Positions 7,751 to 14,728 of a stretch of 64,000 bases of DNA are shown one piece after another. The stretch is from the NCBI GenBank assembly GCA_963740255.1, contig CAVUDO010000002.1, positions 434,001 to 498,000 on the forward strand, written 5' to 3'. A model generated the notes under the pieces. That model worked only from the letters and a program-made list of their open reading frames with translations. It was not told where the DNA came from and ran no database searches. The DNA comes from CAVUDO01 sp963740255 (GTDB taxonomy: Bacteria; Actinomycetota; Actinomycetes; Mycobacteriales; Cryptosporangiaceae). Position numbers and translations under genes: made by a program. Position 1 is the first letter of the stretch. Each line of letters opens with the position of its first letter.

Positions 7751-8335
7751 GTGATCGATCCCACCCGGACCCCGCCGGGGGCCACGGTCTGGTTCACCGG
7801 TCTGCCGAGCGCGGGGAAGACGACCACGGCGCTCGCCGTGGCGGAACGCCTGCGGGCCACCGGCCGGCGGGTGGAGGTGCTCGACGGGGACGCCGTCCGC
7901 GAGCACCTCTCGGCCGGCCTGGGCTTCGCCCGCGCCGACCGCGACCTCAACGTCGCCCGGATCGGCTTCGTCGCCGACCTGCTCGCCCGCAACGGGGTGC
8001 TGGTGCTCGCCGCGGTCATCTCCCCGTACGCCGACGCCCGCGAGGCGGTGCGCAAGCGGCACGCCGACAGCGGCACGGCCTACCTGGAGGTGTACGTGGC
8101 GACTCCGGTGGAGGTGTGCAGTGCCCGGGACGTGAAGGGCCTGTACGCCCGGCAGCGGGCCGGGGAGATCGCGGGACTGACCGGGGTGGACGACGTGTAC
8201 GAGCCACCCGTGGCACCCGAACTGGTGCTGTCCACCGACCCGTCGTCCGCCGATCCGTCGTCCACCGGGCCGGCTGGCATGGCGCGGTCCGTCGACATGG
8301 TCCTGGCGTTGTTGTCGGAGCGGGGACTGTTGTGA
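7751..8335 (+). CDS. cysC: Adenylylsulfate kinase
   Basis: It phosphorylates APS to PAPS. The 194-residue product has the P-loop GLPSAGKTT (17-25), DGDAVREHLSAGLGF, RADRDLNVARIGFVADLL, AVISPYADAR and VKGLYARQRAGEI, matching single-domain CysC. The GTG start follows GAGG by about nine bases. It is the first gene of the plus-strand operon, and its stop overlaps the GTG of the chelatase gene. Because cysH here is APS-type, this kinase is not needed for sulfide formation and may serve sulfation or PAPS-dependent steps (inference). Confidence 0.93.
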   Translation: MIDPTRTPPGATVWFTGLPSAGKTTTALAVAERLRATGRRVEVLDGDAVREHLSAGLGFARADRDLNVARIGFVADLLARNGVLVLAAVISPYADAREAVRKRHADSGTAYLEVYVATPVEVCSARDVKGLYARQRAGEIAGLTGVDDVYEPPVAPELVLSTDPSSADPSSTGPAGMARSVDMVLALLSERGLL

Positions 8336-9210
8336 CGCTCGTTTCGACCGAGGCATCGGCTGCCGGTGCGGGTGGCGTGCCGCCGCCGGTGCTGCTCGCG
8401 GTCGCGCACGGCACCGCCCACCGGCCGGGCCTCGCCCAGCTCGAGGCGCTCCTGGAGCGGGCGCGTGGCCTCGCTCCCGGGGTGCGGTGCGAACTCGCCT
8501 ACGTCGATCACGAACCGCCGTCCGTGGTCGGTGCGCTGGAGGCGCTGGCGGCCGGGCGGGCCGCGGTGGCGGTCGTGCCGCTGCTGCTCACCGCGGCCGC
8601 GCACAGCAAGACCGACATCGCCGGCGCGGTCCGCCTCGCCCGCGCCGCACACCCGGGCCTCGACGTGTCCTACGGCCGCCCGCTCGGGCCCGACCCGCTG
8701 CTGCTCGCCGCGTTGGCCGACCGGATCGCCGAGGCCGGGGCCGGCCCGGACACGGCGGTGGTGGTCGCCGCGGCCGGCTCGGCCGATCCCGACGCGAACG
8801 CGGAGATCTGGCGGGTGGCGCGGCTGCTCTGGGAGTACCGGCGCGGCAGGTCCCCGGTCGAGGTGGCCTACGCCGGTGCCACCACGCCGACCGTGCCCGA
8901 GGCCGTCGACCGGCTCCGCCGGCTCGGCCACCGCGACGTGGTGGTGGCGCCGTACTTCCTCGCCTCGGGAAAGCTCCCGGGCGGGGTCGTCGAGGCGGCG
9001 CGGGCCGGTGGCGCGCGTGCGGCCGACGTGCTCGGCGCCCACGAGGCCGTCGCCCGGCTGCTGCTCGCCCGGTACGCCGAAGCGTGCGGTGCGCCGGTGC
9101 TGATGAACTGCGACGTCTGTGTGCACCGCACGCCCTGGCCGGGTCGGGAGGAACGGGCGGGCGCGCCCCAGCGGCCGCACACCCATCCCGACGACCACGC
9201 GACGAGGTGA
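8332..9210 (+). CDS. Sirohydrochlorin chelatase (CbiX/SirB-like)
   Basis: It inserts metal into sirohydrochlorin, most likely Fe2+ for siroheme, the cofactor of Sir. The 292-residue product shows two CbiX-type halves. AVAHGT (His26) and AAAHSKTDIA (His91) carry the metal-site His of the first half, and VVVAPYFLASGKLPGG marks the second. Near the C-terminus NCDVCVHRTPWPG holds two Cys. The GTG overlaps the cysC stop (GTGA), so it is coupled into the sulfate operon. Cobaltochelatase activity for cobalamin is possible, but no cobalamin gene is nearby. Confidence 0.85.
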   Translation: MTLVSTEASAAGAGGVPPPVLLAVAHGTAHRPGLAQLEALLERARGLAPGVRCELAYVDHEPPSVVGALEALAAGRAAVAVVPLLLTAAAHSKTDIAGAVRLARAAHPGLDVSYGRPLGPDPLLLAALADRIAEAGAGPDTAVVVAAAGSADPDANAEIWRVARLLWEYRRGRSPVEVAYAGATTPTVPEAVDRLRRLGHRDVVVAPYFLASGKLPGGVVEAARAGGARAADVLGAHEAVARLLLARYAEACGAPVLMNCDVCVHRTPWPGREERAGAPQRPHTHPDDHATR

Positions 9211-9256
9211 GTACGTTAATTCCGAGTACGTCAGTAGGAAAGTACGTCAGTAGGAA
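9210..9256 (+). repeat. Tandem 16-bp repeat before cysD
   Basis: AGTACGTCAGTAGGAA occurs twice head to tail (9225-9240 and 9241-9256), preceded by a degraded unit, AGTACGTTAATTCCG, at 9210-9224. The array fills the 59-base gap between the chelatase stop and the cysD ATG. The second copy supplies a GGAAGG ribosome-binding site. Its A+T content stands out from the surroundings. Confidence 0.8.
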
Positions 9257-9269
9257 GGGTCCGGAATTC

Positions 9270-10175
9270 ATGCAGGCGACCTACCGCGTCTCGCACCTGG
9301 ATGCTCTCGAAGCGGAGAGCATCTTCGTCCTGCGCGAGGTCGTGGCCGAGTTCGAACGGCCGGCGCTGCTCTTCTCCGGCGGCAAGGACTCCATCGTGAT
9401 GCTGTGGCTCGCGCGGAAGGCGTTCGCCCCGGCCCGGATCCCCTTCCCGGTGATGCACGTGGACACCGGCCACAACTTCCCGGAGGTGCTGGCCTACCGC
9501 GACGAACGGGTGGCCGACCTCGGCGTGCAGCTCATCGTGGCCAGCGTGCCGGAAGCGCTGGACCGCGGGCTGGTGCACGAGCCGGCGAACGGTTCGCGCA
9601 ACCGGATCCAGACCCCGGTGCTGCTCGACGCGGTGGAGAAGCACCGTTTCGACGCGCTGTACGGGGGCGCCCGCCGGGACGAGGAGAAGGCCCGGGCCAA
9701 GGAACGGGTGTTCAGCTTCCGGGACGAGTTCGGACAGTGGGACCCGAAGAACCAGCGGCCCGAACTCTGGTCGCTCTACAACGGCCGGCACCATCCCGGC
9801 GAGTCGATCCGGGTCTTCCCGCTGTCCAACTGGACCGAGCTGGACATCTGGCGCTACGTCGAGCAGGAACGGATCCCGCTGCCGTCGATCTACTACGCGC
9901 ACCACCGCGAAGTGGTGGAACGCGACGGGATGCTCTACGGCGTCGGTGACCACCTCCAGGCCAGGGCGGCCGAGACCGTGACCAAGCTGCGGGTCCGCTA
10001 CCGCACGGTCGGCGACGCCACGCTGACCGCGGCGGTGCTGTCCGAGGCGGACACGGTCGAGAAGGTGATCGCGGAGGTGGCCGGCACCCGGATCACCGAG
10101 CGCGGGGCCACCCGCGGCGACGACAAGGTGAGCGAGGCCGCGATGGAAGACCGCAAGCGCGAGGGGTACTTCTAG
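9270..10175 (+). CDS. cysD: Sulfate adenylyltransferase subunit 2
   Basis: It is the catalytic ATP-sulfurylase subunit that forms APS, driven by the CysN GTPase. The 301-residue product has the PP-loop SGGKDS (36-41), MHVDTGHNFPEV, YGGARRDEEKARAKER, FSFRDEFGQWDPKNQRPELW, RVFPLSNWTELDIWRYV and the ending DRKREGYF typical of CysD. ATG 9270 has GGAAGG upstream. An in-frame GTG at 9208 overlapping the preceding stop is an alternative that would add 20 residues encoded by the tandem repeat. CysN follows after 67 bases. Confidence 0.96.
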   Translation: MQATYRVSHLDALEAESIFVLREVVAEFERPALLFSGGKDSIVMLWLARKAFAPARIPFPVMHVDTGHNFPEVLAYRDERVADLGVQLIVASVPEALDRGLVHEPANGSRNRIQTPVLLDAVEKHRFDALYGGARRDEEKARAKERVFSFRDEFGQWDPKNQRPELWSLYNGRHHPGESIRVFPLSNWTELDIWRYVEQERIPLPSIYYAHHREVVERDGMLYGVGDHLQARAAETVTKLRVRYRTVGDATLTAAVLSEADTVEKVIAEVAGTRITERGATRGDDKVSEAAMEDRKREGYF

Positions 10176-10242
10176 TGAGCGAGCGAACCGGACAGCACCG
10201 CAGCCCCGCGAACGCGGCCGCCGAGCGAAGCGAGGTGGGCTC

Positions 10243-11499
10243 GTGACCGATCTCCTCCGGTTCGCCACCGCGGGGAGCGTGGACGACGGGAAGTCCACGC
10301 TGATCGGACGGCTCCTCTACGACACCAAGTCGCTGTTCACCGACGAGCTGGCCACGGTGGAGGCGGTGAGCGCGGCACGCGGCGACGAGTACACCAACCT
10401 CGCGCTGTTGACCGACGGGCTCCGGGCCGAACGCGAGCAGGGCATCACGATCGACGTCTCGTACCGCTACTTCAACACCCCCCGGCGGAAGTTCATCATC
10501 GCCGACACCCCGGGGCACATCCAGTACACCCGCAACATGGTGACCGGAGCGTCCACGGCCGACCTCGCGCTGGTCCTGGTCGACGCCCGCAAGGGCATCG
10601 TCGAGCAGTCCCGGCGGCACGCGTTCCTGTGTTCGCTGCTGCGGGTGCCGCACCTGGTGCTGTGCGTCAACAAGATGGACCTGGTCGACTGGTCGCAGGA
10701 GGTGTACGACCGGATCGTGGAGGAGTTCACCTGCTTCGCCGCCAAGCTGGAGATCGCCGACCTCCTCATCGTCCCGATCTCGGCGCTGCTGGGCGACAAC
10801 GTCGTCAGCCGGTCGGCCAACATGCCCTGGTACGAGGGCCCGTCCCTGCTTCACCACCTGGAGCACGTGCACATTGCTTCGGACCGCAACCTGGTCGACG
10901 TGCGGTTCCCCGTGCAGTACGTGGTCCGTCCACAGTCCACGGTGGTGACCGACTACCGGGGCTACGCGGGCCAGGTCGCCTCGGGGGTGCTGAAGCCCGG
11001 TGACGAGGTGATGGTGCTGCCGAGCGGGCTCACCACCCGGATCGCCGCGATCGAGACCGCGGACGGCCCGATCTCCGAGGCGTTCCCGCCGATGTCGGTG
11101 ACGGTGCGGCTGGCCGACGAGATCGACATCTCCCGCGGCGACATGATCTGCCGGCCCAACAACGCGCCCTCGGTCGCCCAGGACGTCGAGGCGCTGGTGT
11201 GCTGGATGGACGAGACGCGTCCGCTGGCCGCGGGTGCCAAGTACACCGTCAAGCACACCACCCGCAGCGCCCGGGCGATCGTGCGTCAGTTGCACTACCG
11301 GTTGGACGTCAACTCGCTGCACCGCGATGAGGGGGCCACGTCCCTGGGTCTCAACGAGATCGGAAGGGTCCGCCTGCGCACCACCGTGCCGCTGCTCGCG
11401 GACGAGTACCGGCGCAACCGGACCACGGGCGGGTTCATCCTCATCGACGAGGCCAGCAACCGTACGGTCGGCGCCGGGATGATCGTCGAGGCCACCTGA
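10243..11499 (+). CDS. cysN: Sulfate adenylyltransferase subunit 1 (GTPase)
   Basis: This elongation-factor-like GTPase activates CysD. The 418-residue product has G1 GSVDDGKST (11-19), the switch RAEREQGITID, G3 DTPGH and G4 NKMD, then two beta-barrel domains. No C-terminal APS kinase domain is fused, in line with a separate cysC. The GTG start is preceded by GAGCGAAGCGAGG, a motif nearly repeated before cysC (GAGCGGAGCGAGG). It is the last gene of the operon and converges with the DUF4241 gene 37 bases on. Confidence 0.95.
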   Translation: MTDLLRFATAGSVDDGKSTLIGRLLYDTKSLFTDELATVEAVSAARGDEYTNLALLTDGLRAEREQGITIDVSYRYFNTPRRKFIIADTPGHIQYTRNMVTGASTADLALVLVDARKGIVEQSRRHAFLCSLLRVPHLVLCVNKMDLVDWSQEVYDRIVEEFTCFAAKLEIADLLIVPISALLGDNVVSRSANMPWYEGPSLLHHLEHVHIASDRNLVDVRFPVQYVVRPQSTVVTDYRGYAGQVASGVLKPGDEVMVLPSGLTTRIAAIETADGPISEAFPPMSVTVRLADEIDISRGDMICRPNNAPSVAQDVEALVCWMDETRPLAAGAKYTVKHTTRSARAIVRQLHYRLDVNSLHRDEGATSLGLNEIGRVRLRTTVPLLADEYRRNRTTGGFILIDEASNRTVGAGMIVEAT

Positions 11500-11536
11500 G
11501 CGCGAGCCTGAGCTGGCGGCGCGGGCGGCCTGACGG

Positions 11537-12667
11537 TCAGTCGACGAGGCCGAAGTCGGTGACCAGCGCGACCGGTCCGTCGTCCGCGCCGAGCCCCCAG
11601 TAGCTCCGGTAGTAGCCGTCCCCGAGGCCGGACCGGAATACGGCGACCTGGGCGTCGGTGCCTGGGGGCGTGTGGATCGCCCAGGTGCCGGGACGGTCCG
11701 GCGTGGTGGCGTTGCGCTTCATGTCCGGGCCCAGCACGTCGCGGTGGTAGTTCCCGTCGGGGTGCTGCGCCTCGTGGCGGTCCATCGTGGCCTCGAACTC
11801 CGCCCTGGACTGCTCGTCCATGAACGATCCGAGGCCGGAGTCGACGGCGTAGGTGCCCTCGCCCCAGCAGCCGCCGGCCCCTCCGCTGCGCGCCACCTCC
11901 CAGCCGGCGACCTCGGCCTGGGGGCGGATCGACAGTCGGGCGAAGGCCACCCGCCGGCCGAACGGGTCCATGTCGACCTGGCCGAGCTCGAGCTCGTACC
12001 GTCCTGGCGGCACCGTGCGGCCGAACGGCGAGACGTTCCGGGCCTGGTAGGGATCGGCGGCGACGATCCGGCCGGTCGGGAACGCGACGGATCCGAGGTG
12101 GAGCAACGCACCGCGCTCGGCGACCGCGGCGCCCCACCGCGCCACCGCGGCGGCGGGGTCCTCGTCCGCGGCGGCGTCCTCGGCGTTCACCGTGGCGAGC
12201 AACGAGCCGATGAAGTCGTCCCCGTCCTCGGCCGCGCGGGCAGCCAGAACGGTCGCGACCAACCGCTCCGGCCGCGCGAACACCGCGGCGAAGTCGGATT
12301 CGCTCTGCAGAGACGCGTCCGCGAGCAGCTGCGGAAACGTCAGTTCCGACGGCATCAGGCAGGTGGGCTCGGGGTCGTCCAGGCCGGCCAGGACGGCGGG
12401 TGCGAACACGGGCAGTGCGCTGGCCCACGCACGCACGTACGCCGTGACCCGGTCGACGTTTCCGGCGTGGGCAGACTCGGCCAGGACGCAGGTCTGCTGC
12501 TTGGTCTCACCGGTCCGCGGCCAGTGCAGTTCCACGGTGGTCAGCAGAGCGCCGTCCGGGGCAGAGGTCGCGCCGGGAGCACCGAGGGAGAACCGGAAAG
12601 CCTGCTCCCCGACGCCCTGTTCGAATGGGTCGGGCAACGCGTCGAGGACGAATTCCATCCCGTGCAT
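11537..12667 (-). CDS. DUF4241 domain protein
   Basis: This 376-residue soluble protein has a C-terminal half that looks like DUF4241: FGRRVAFARLSI, GGCWGEGTYAVDSGLGSFMD, and the final GDGYYRSYWGLGADDGPVALVTDFG. The N-terminal half shows no motif I recognise. No signal peptide or membrane segment is seen. ATG 12667 and ATG 12658 are both possible starts. It stands alone, convergent with cysN and divergent from the SOS operon. Its function is unknown; DUF4241 proteins are often found among toxin/immunity genes, but nothing here shows that. Confidence 0.7.
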   Translation of the reverse strand: MHGMEFVLDALPDPFEQGVGEQAFRFSLGAPGATSAPDGALLTTVELHWPRTGETKQQTCVLAESAHAGNVDRVTAYVRAWASALPVFAPAVLAGLDDPEPTCLMPSELTFPQLLADASLQSESDFAAVFARPERLVATVLAARAAEDGDDFIGSLLATVNAEDAAADEDPAAAVARWGAAVAERGALLHLGSVAFPTGRIVAADPYQARNVSPFGRTVPPGRYELELGQVDMDPFGRRVAFARLSIRPQAEVAGWEVARSGGAGGCWGEGTYAVDSGLGSFMDEQSRAEFEATMDRHEAQHPDGNYHRDVLGPDMKRNATTPDRPGTWAIHTPPGTDAQVAVFRSGLGDGYYRSYWGLGADDGPVALVTDFGLVD

Positions 12668-12780
12668 GCGAGCACCCTACTGAGGTCACCAAAGGCACCG
12701 GACCACTGCGCGGCAGCCGGCGCGCCACTCGTCGGAATGAGTTTCCGAGGCCGTTGCGCCCAGGTCGGGGTGGAGCTATC

Positions 12781-12816
12781 GTGGAGGTGTTCGAACATAC
12801 GTTCGAACACCTCCAC
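12781..12816. promoter_or_regulatory. LexA (SOS) box inside a 36-bp perfect palindrome
   Basis: TCGAACATACGTTCGA at 12791-12806 is a perfect match to the actinobacterial LexA consensus TCGAAC-N4-GTTCGA. The symmetry continues outward: 16-base arms from GTGGAGGTG on the left to CACCTCCAC on the right, with a four-base centre. The site heads the DUF6504-HEPN-imuA'-imuB-dnaE2 operon, whose homologues are SOS-induced in other actinobacteria. The extra outer symmetry is not part of the known consensus. Confidence 0.92.
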
Positions 12817-12894
12817 GGGGGTTCGGGAGTCGCGTCCCGCCCGGGAGAAGGTCCTCACCGCCGGCCGGCTGACCCTCCGGCCGTCGGGAGGGCG

Positions 12895-13018
12895 GCCGTT
12901 GGTCCCGGGTGTGGCGAGGGGAAGCGCCCCACCCGGACCAACGGCGACCCGCCTGTGCTCTTCCCTCGCAAGCGGTCCGAACGCCCGGACGGGCGGCCGG
13001 GGAGCGAGGGCAAGGGAG
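12895..13018 (+). ncRNA. Structured 5' leader of the mutasome operon (two hairpins)
   Basis: Hairpin 1: 12895-12911 pairs with 12930-12945 (16 base pairs, one bulged C at 12904), with an inner GGCG/CGCC pair. Hairpin 2: CCCTCGC (12963-12969) pairs with GCGAGGG (13004-13010), enclosing GTCCG/CGGAC. Hairpin 2 ends just before the AAGGGAG ribosome site (13012-13018) of the first gene. Whether the fold regulates anything is unknown. Confidence 0.55.
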
Positions 13019-13025
13019 CATCGCA

Positions 13026-13376
13026 GTGGGCGAGGAGACGGGCGTCCGGCGCGGCGGGGGACAGGACGCCCCAGCGGAGTTCCTCTGGCGCGGGCAACTC
13101 CACCGGGTCCGTGCCGTCCTGGACCACCGTCGCGCCAGAGCCGTCCCCCCCGACTCCAGCCCGGAGGAGGTGCCCGCCGGGCGCACCAGTGGGGCAGCGG
13201 GCGTCGGCAGTCGGGAACCGGACCCCGGCCAGGGCACCGGCCCGGACCACGAGATCTGGCGGGTGCGGGCAGCGATCGGGCGGGCCGGCCGCCCCGGTGT
13301 CTTCGACCTGCGCTTCGACTGGACCGACGGGCGCTGGACGGTCATCCGCATCGACACCCTGGAGGAGGACCTGTGA
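13026..13376 (+). CDS. DUF6504 family protein, first gene of the SOS mutasome operon
   Basis: This is a 116-residue protein. AEFLWRGQLHRVRAVLDH near the N-terminus and EIWRVRAAIGRAG-PGVFDLRFDWTDGRWTVIRI near the C-terminus are the conserved DUF6504 blocks, a beta-rich fold; a Pro/Gly/Ser-rich linker joins them. The GTG start has AAGGGAG seven bases upstream. Its stop overlaps the GTG of the next gene (GTGA). The family is found beside Y-family polymerase and imuB genes in actinobacteria; its biochemical role is not known to me. Control by LexA is implied by the box 210 bases upstream. Confidence 0.75.
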   Translation: MGEETGVRRGGGQDAPAEFLWRGQLHRVRAVLDHRRARAVPPDSSPEEVPAGRTSGAAGVGSREPDPGQGTGPDHEIWRVRAAIGRAGRPGVFDLRFDWTDGRWTVIRIDTLEEDL

Positions 13377-13867
13377 ACACCACCGCACCCGCACGGCAGG
13401 CCGGCGCCGAGGACAGGGGAGCCCTGGTGGCGATCCCGGCCTACGCGCTGCCACACCGCACTCCCCGCGAGCTGCTCGCACTGGCGCGTCAGGGCCTGAC
13501 CGAGGCATCCCTCACCGTACCGGCGGGGCCCCGGTACGCCACCGCACACCTCGCCGCGCTGCGGGGTGCCGCGGCGGTGCTCGCCGCCCGGGCCCGACCT
13601 GACCCGACCCGCCGACGCCGTGGCCGGCAGGCCAGCGTCTGGGTGCTGCTCGCCCGGGTCGCCCCGGAACTGGGGGAGTGGGCGACGTTCTTCGCCACGG
13701 CAGCGGTCAAGCGGGCGGCGGCCGAGGCGGGCCTTCCCCGGGTGGTCACCGATCGCGAGGCCGACGACCTGGTCCGGGCCGCCCAGTGCTTCTGCGAGCT
13801 GGTCACGATGATGCTGGGGGCGTCCTCCCAGCATGCCTTCGACCTCACCGTTCCCCGGGCGGGTTGA
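13373..13867 (+). CDS. SAV_6107-type HEPN domain protein
   Basis: This all-alpha protein of 164 residues is translationally coupled to the DUF6504 gene. The block RYATAHLAALRGAAAVLAARAR (from residue 54) is characteristic of the SAV_6107 HEPN family and contains R54-x4-H59, a spacing like the HEPN ribonuclease motif, although it sits earlier in the chain than usual. The C-terminal helices hold two Cys (AQCFCELV). In actinobacteria these genes accompany dnaE2 and imuB. The function is unproven: nucleic-acid binding, an RNase or a structural partner are all possible. Seven bases separate it from imuA'. Confidence 0.75.
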   Translation: MNTTAPARQAGAEDRGALVAIPAYALPHRTPRELLALARQGLTEASLTVPAGPRYATAHLAALRGAAAVLAARARPDPTRRRRGRQASVWVLLARVAPELGEWATFFATAAVKRAAAEAGLPRVVTDREADDLVRAAQCFCELVTMMLGASSQHAFDLTVPRAG

Positions 13868-13874
13868 GGCAGGC

Positions 13875-14726
13875 ATGCCGCGTTCGTCGGCGGGTGGGGC
13901 GTCGGCGGTGGCCCAGAGTGTCGGCCCCGGTGTCGGTCTGGGCGTCGGCCCGGCCACCGCCCTGACCGACCGGGGGGCGCAGTACCTGCTGCCGGTCCCC
14001 TCCGCGCTGGTCTCGCTGTTTCCTGCCGGAGGACTGCGGCGGGGCGCCGCGCTCGCCGTGGCCGGGTCCACCTCGCTGCTGGCCTCGTTGCTCGCGGCCG
14101 CTTCGGCCGACGGATCGTGGTGCGCGGTGGTGGGGATGCCTGAGCTCGGAGCGGTCGCCGCCGTCGAGGCCGGGGTGGTCCTCGAACGGCTCGCGCTCGT
14201 CCCCGACCCCGGTCCCGACCTGGCCGACGTGGTCGGCGCCCTGGTCGACGGCGTCGACGTGGTGGTCGTCGGGGTCCCCGGCCAGTTGGCCCCGGTCGAC
14301 GTCCGGCGGCTGGCCGGTCGGATCCGGCAGCGGGGTGCGGTGCTGATCGGGGTGGGCTCCTGGCCGGGGGCGGAGCTGCGGCTGTCCGTGCTCCAGACCC
14401 GCTGGCAGGGGGTGGGTGAGGGCCACGGATACCTGCGCGCGCGGGAGGTCACGGTCCAGTCCGAGGGACGGGGGAGTGCCGTCCGCCCCCGGCGGGTCCG
14501 GGCCTGGCTGCCCGCGGTCGGAGGCGGGGTGGCCGCGGTGGCGGCCCCCGGGGCCGGGGATCGCTGGTGGACTTCGTCGCCGCCCGGGGCCGCGTCGCCC
14601 GGGATCGCGTCGCCCGGGGCCGCGTCGCCCGGTATCGCGTCGCCCGGTATCGCGTCGCCCGGGATCGTCTCGGCTGGGGTTGCGTCGGCCGTGTCCTTCG
14701 AGCCAGCGATCTCCGAGGCGGGGTGA
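13875..14726 (+). CDS. imuA': ImuA' RecA-like mutasome protein
   Basis: ImuA' proteins are RecA-fold partners of ImuB and DnaE2 in error-prone repair. This 283-residue product has RecA-like core strands (LRRGAALAVAGSTSLLASLL, SWCAVVGMPELGAVAAVEAGV, DVVVVGVPGQL) but no clear Walker A lysine motif, as is common in actinobacterial ImuA'. ATG 13875 is preceded by GAGGCAGG. The C-terminus carries pentapeptide repeats (ASPGI/ASPGA) encoded by a 15-bp tandem repeat, probably disordered. Its TGA overlaps a possible GTG start of imuB. Assignment rests on position and fold. Confidence 0.8.
   Translation: MPRSSAGGASAVAQSVGPGVGLGVGPATALTDRGAQYLLPVPSALVSLFPAGGLRRGAALAVAGSTSLLASLLAAASADGSWCAVVGMPELGAVAAVEAGVVLERLALVPDPGPDLADVVGALVDGVDVVVVGVPGQLAPVDVRRLAGRIRQRGAVLIGVGSWPGAELRLSVLQTRWQGVGEGHGYLRAREVTVQSEGRGSAVRPRRVRAWLPAVGGGVAAVAAPGAGDRWWTSSPPGAASPGIASPGAASPGIASPGIASPGIVSAGVASAVSFEPAISEAG
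14591..14665 (+). repeat. 15-bp tandem repeat inside imuA'
   Basis: Five near-identical units of CGCGTCGCCCGGNNN (variable end GAT, GGC or TAT) run from 14591 to 14665, with a degraded sixth at 14666-14680. They keep frame and encode A-S-P-G-I/A repeats at the ImuA' C-terminus. Copy number could vary between strains. Confidence 0.85.
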
Positions 14727-14728
14727 CC

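Larger units (their letters stand above)
12668..13025. other. Intergenic region holding the SOS control region
   Basis: This 358-base stretch separates the DUF4241 gene from the mutasome operon. It holds the LexA palindrome (12781-12816) and two long RNA hairpins in the 210-base leader. I see no credible gene in it. A TATCGT hexamer at 12777-12782 may be a -10 box that LexA would cover. Confidence 0.7.

Noticed and set aside
12817..13025. A small coding gene between the LexA box and DUF6504
   Set aside because: Open frames exist but none has a ribosome site or recognisable sequence, and the stretch is better explained as a folded leader.
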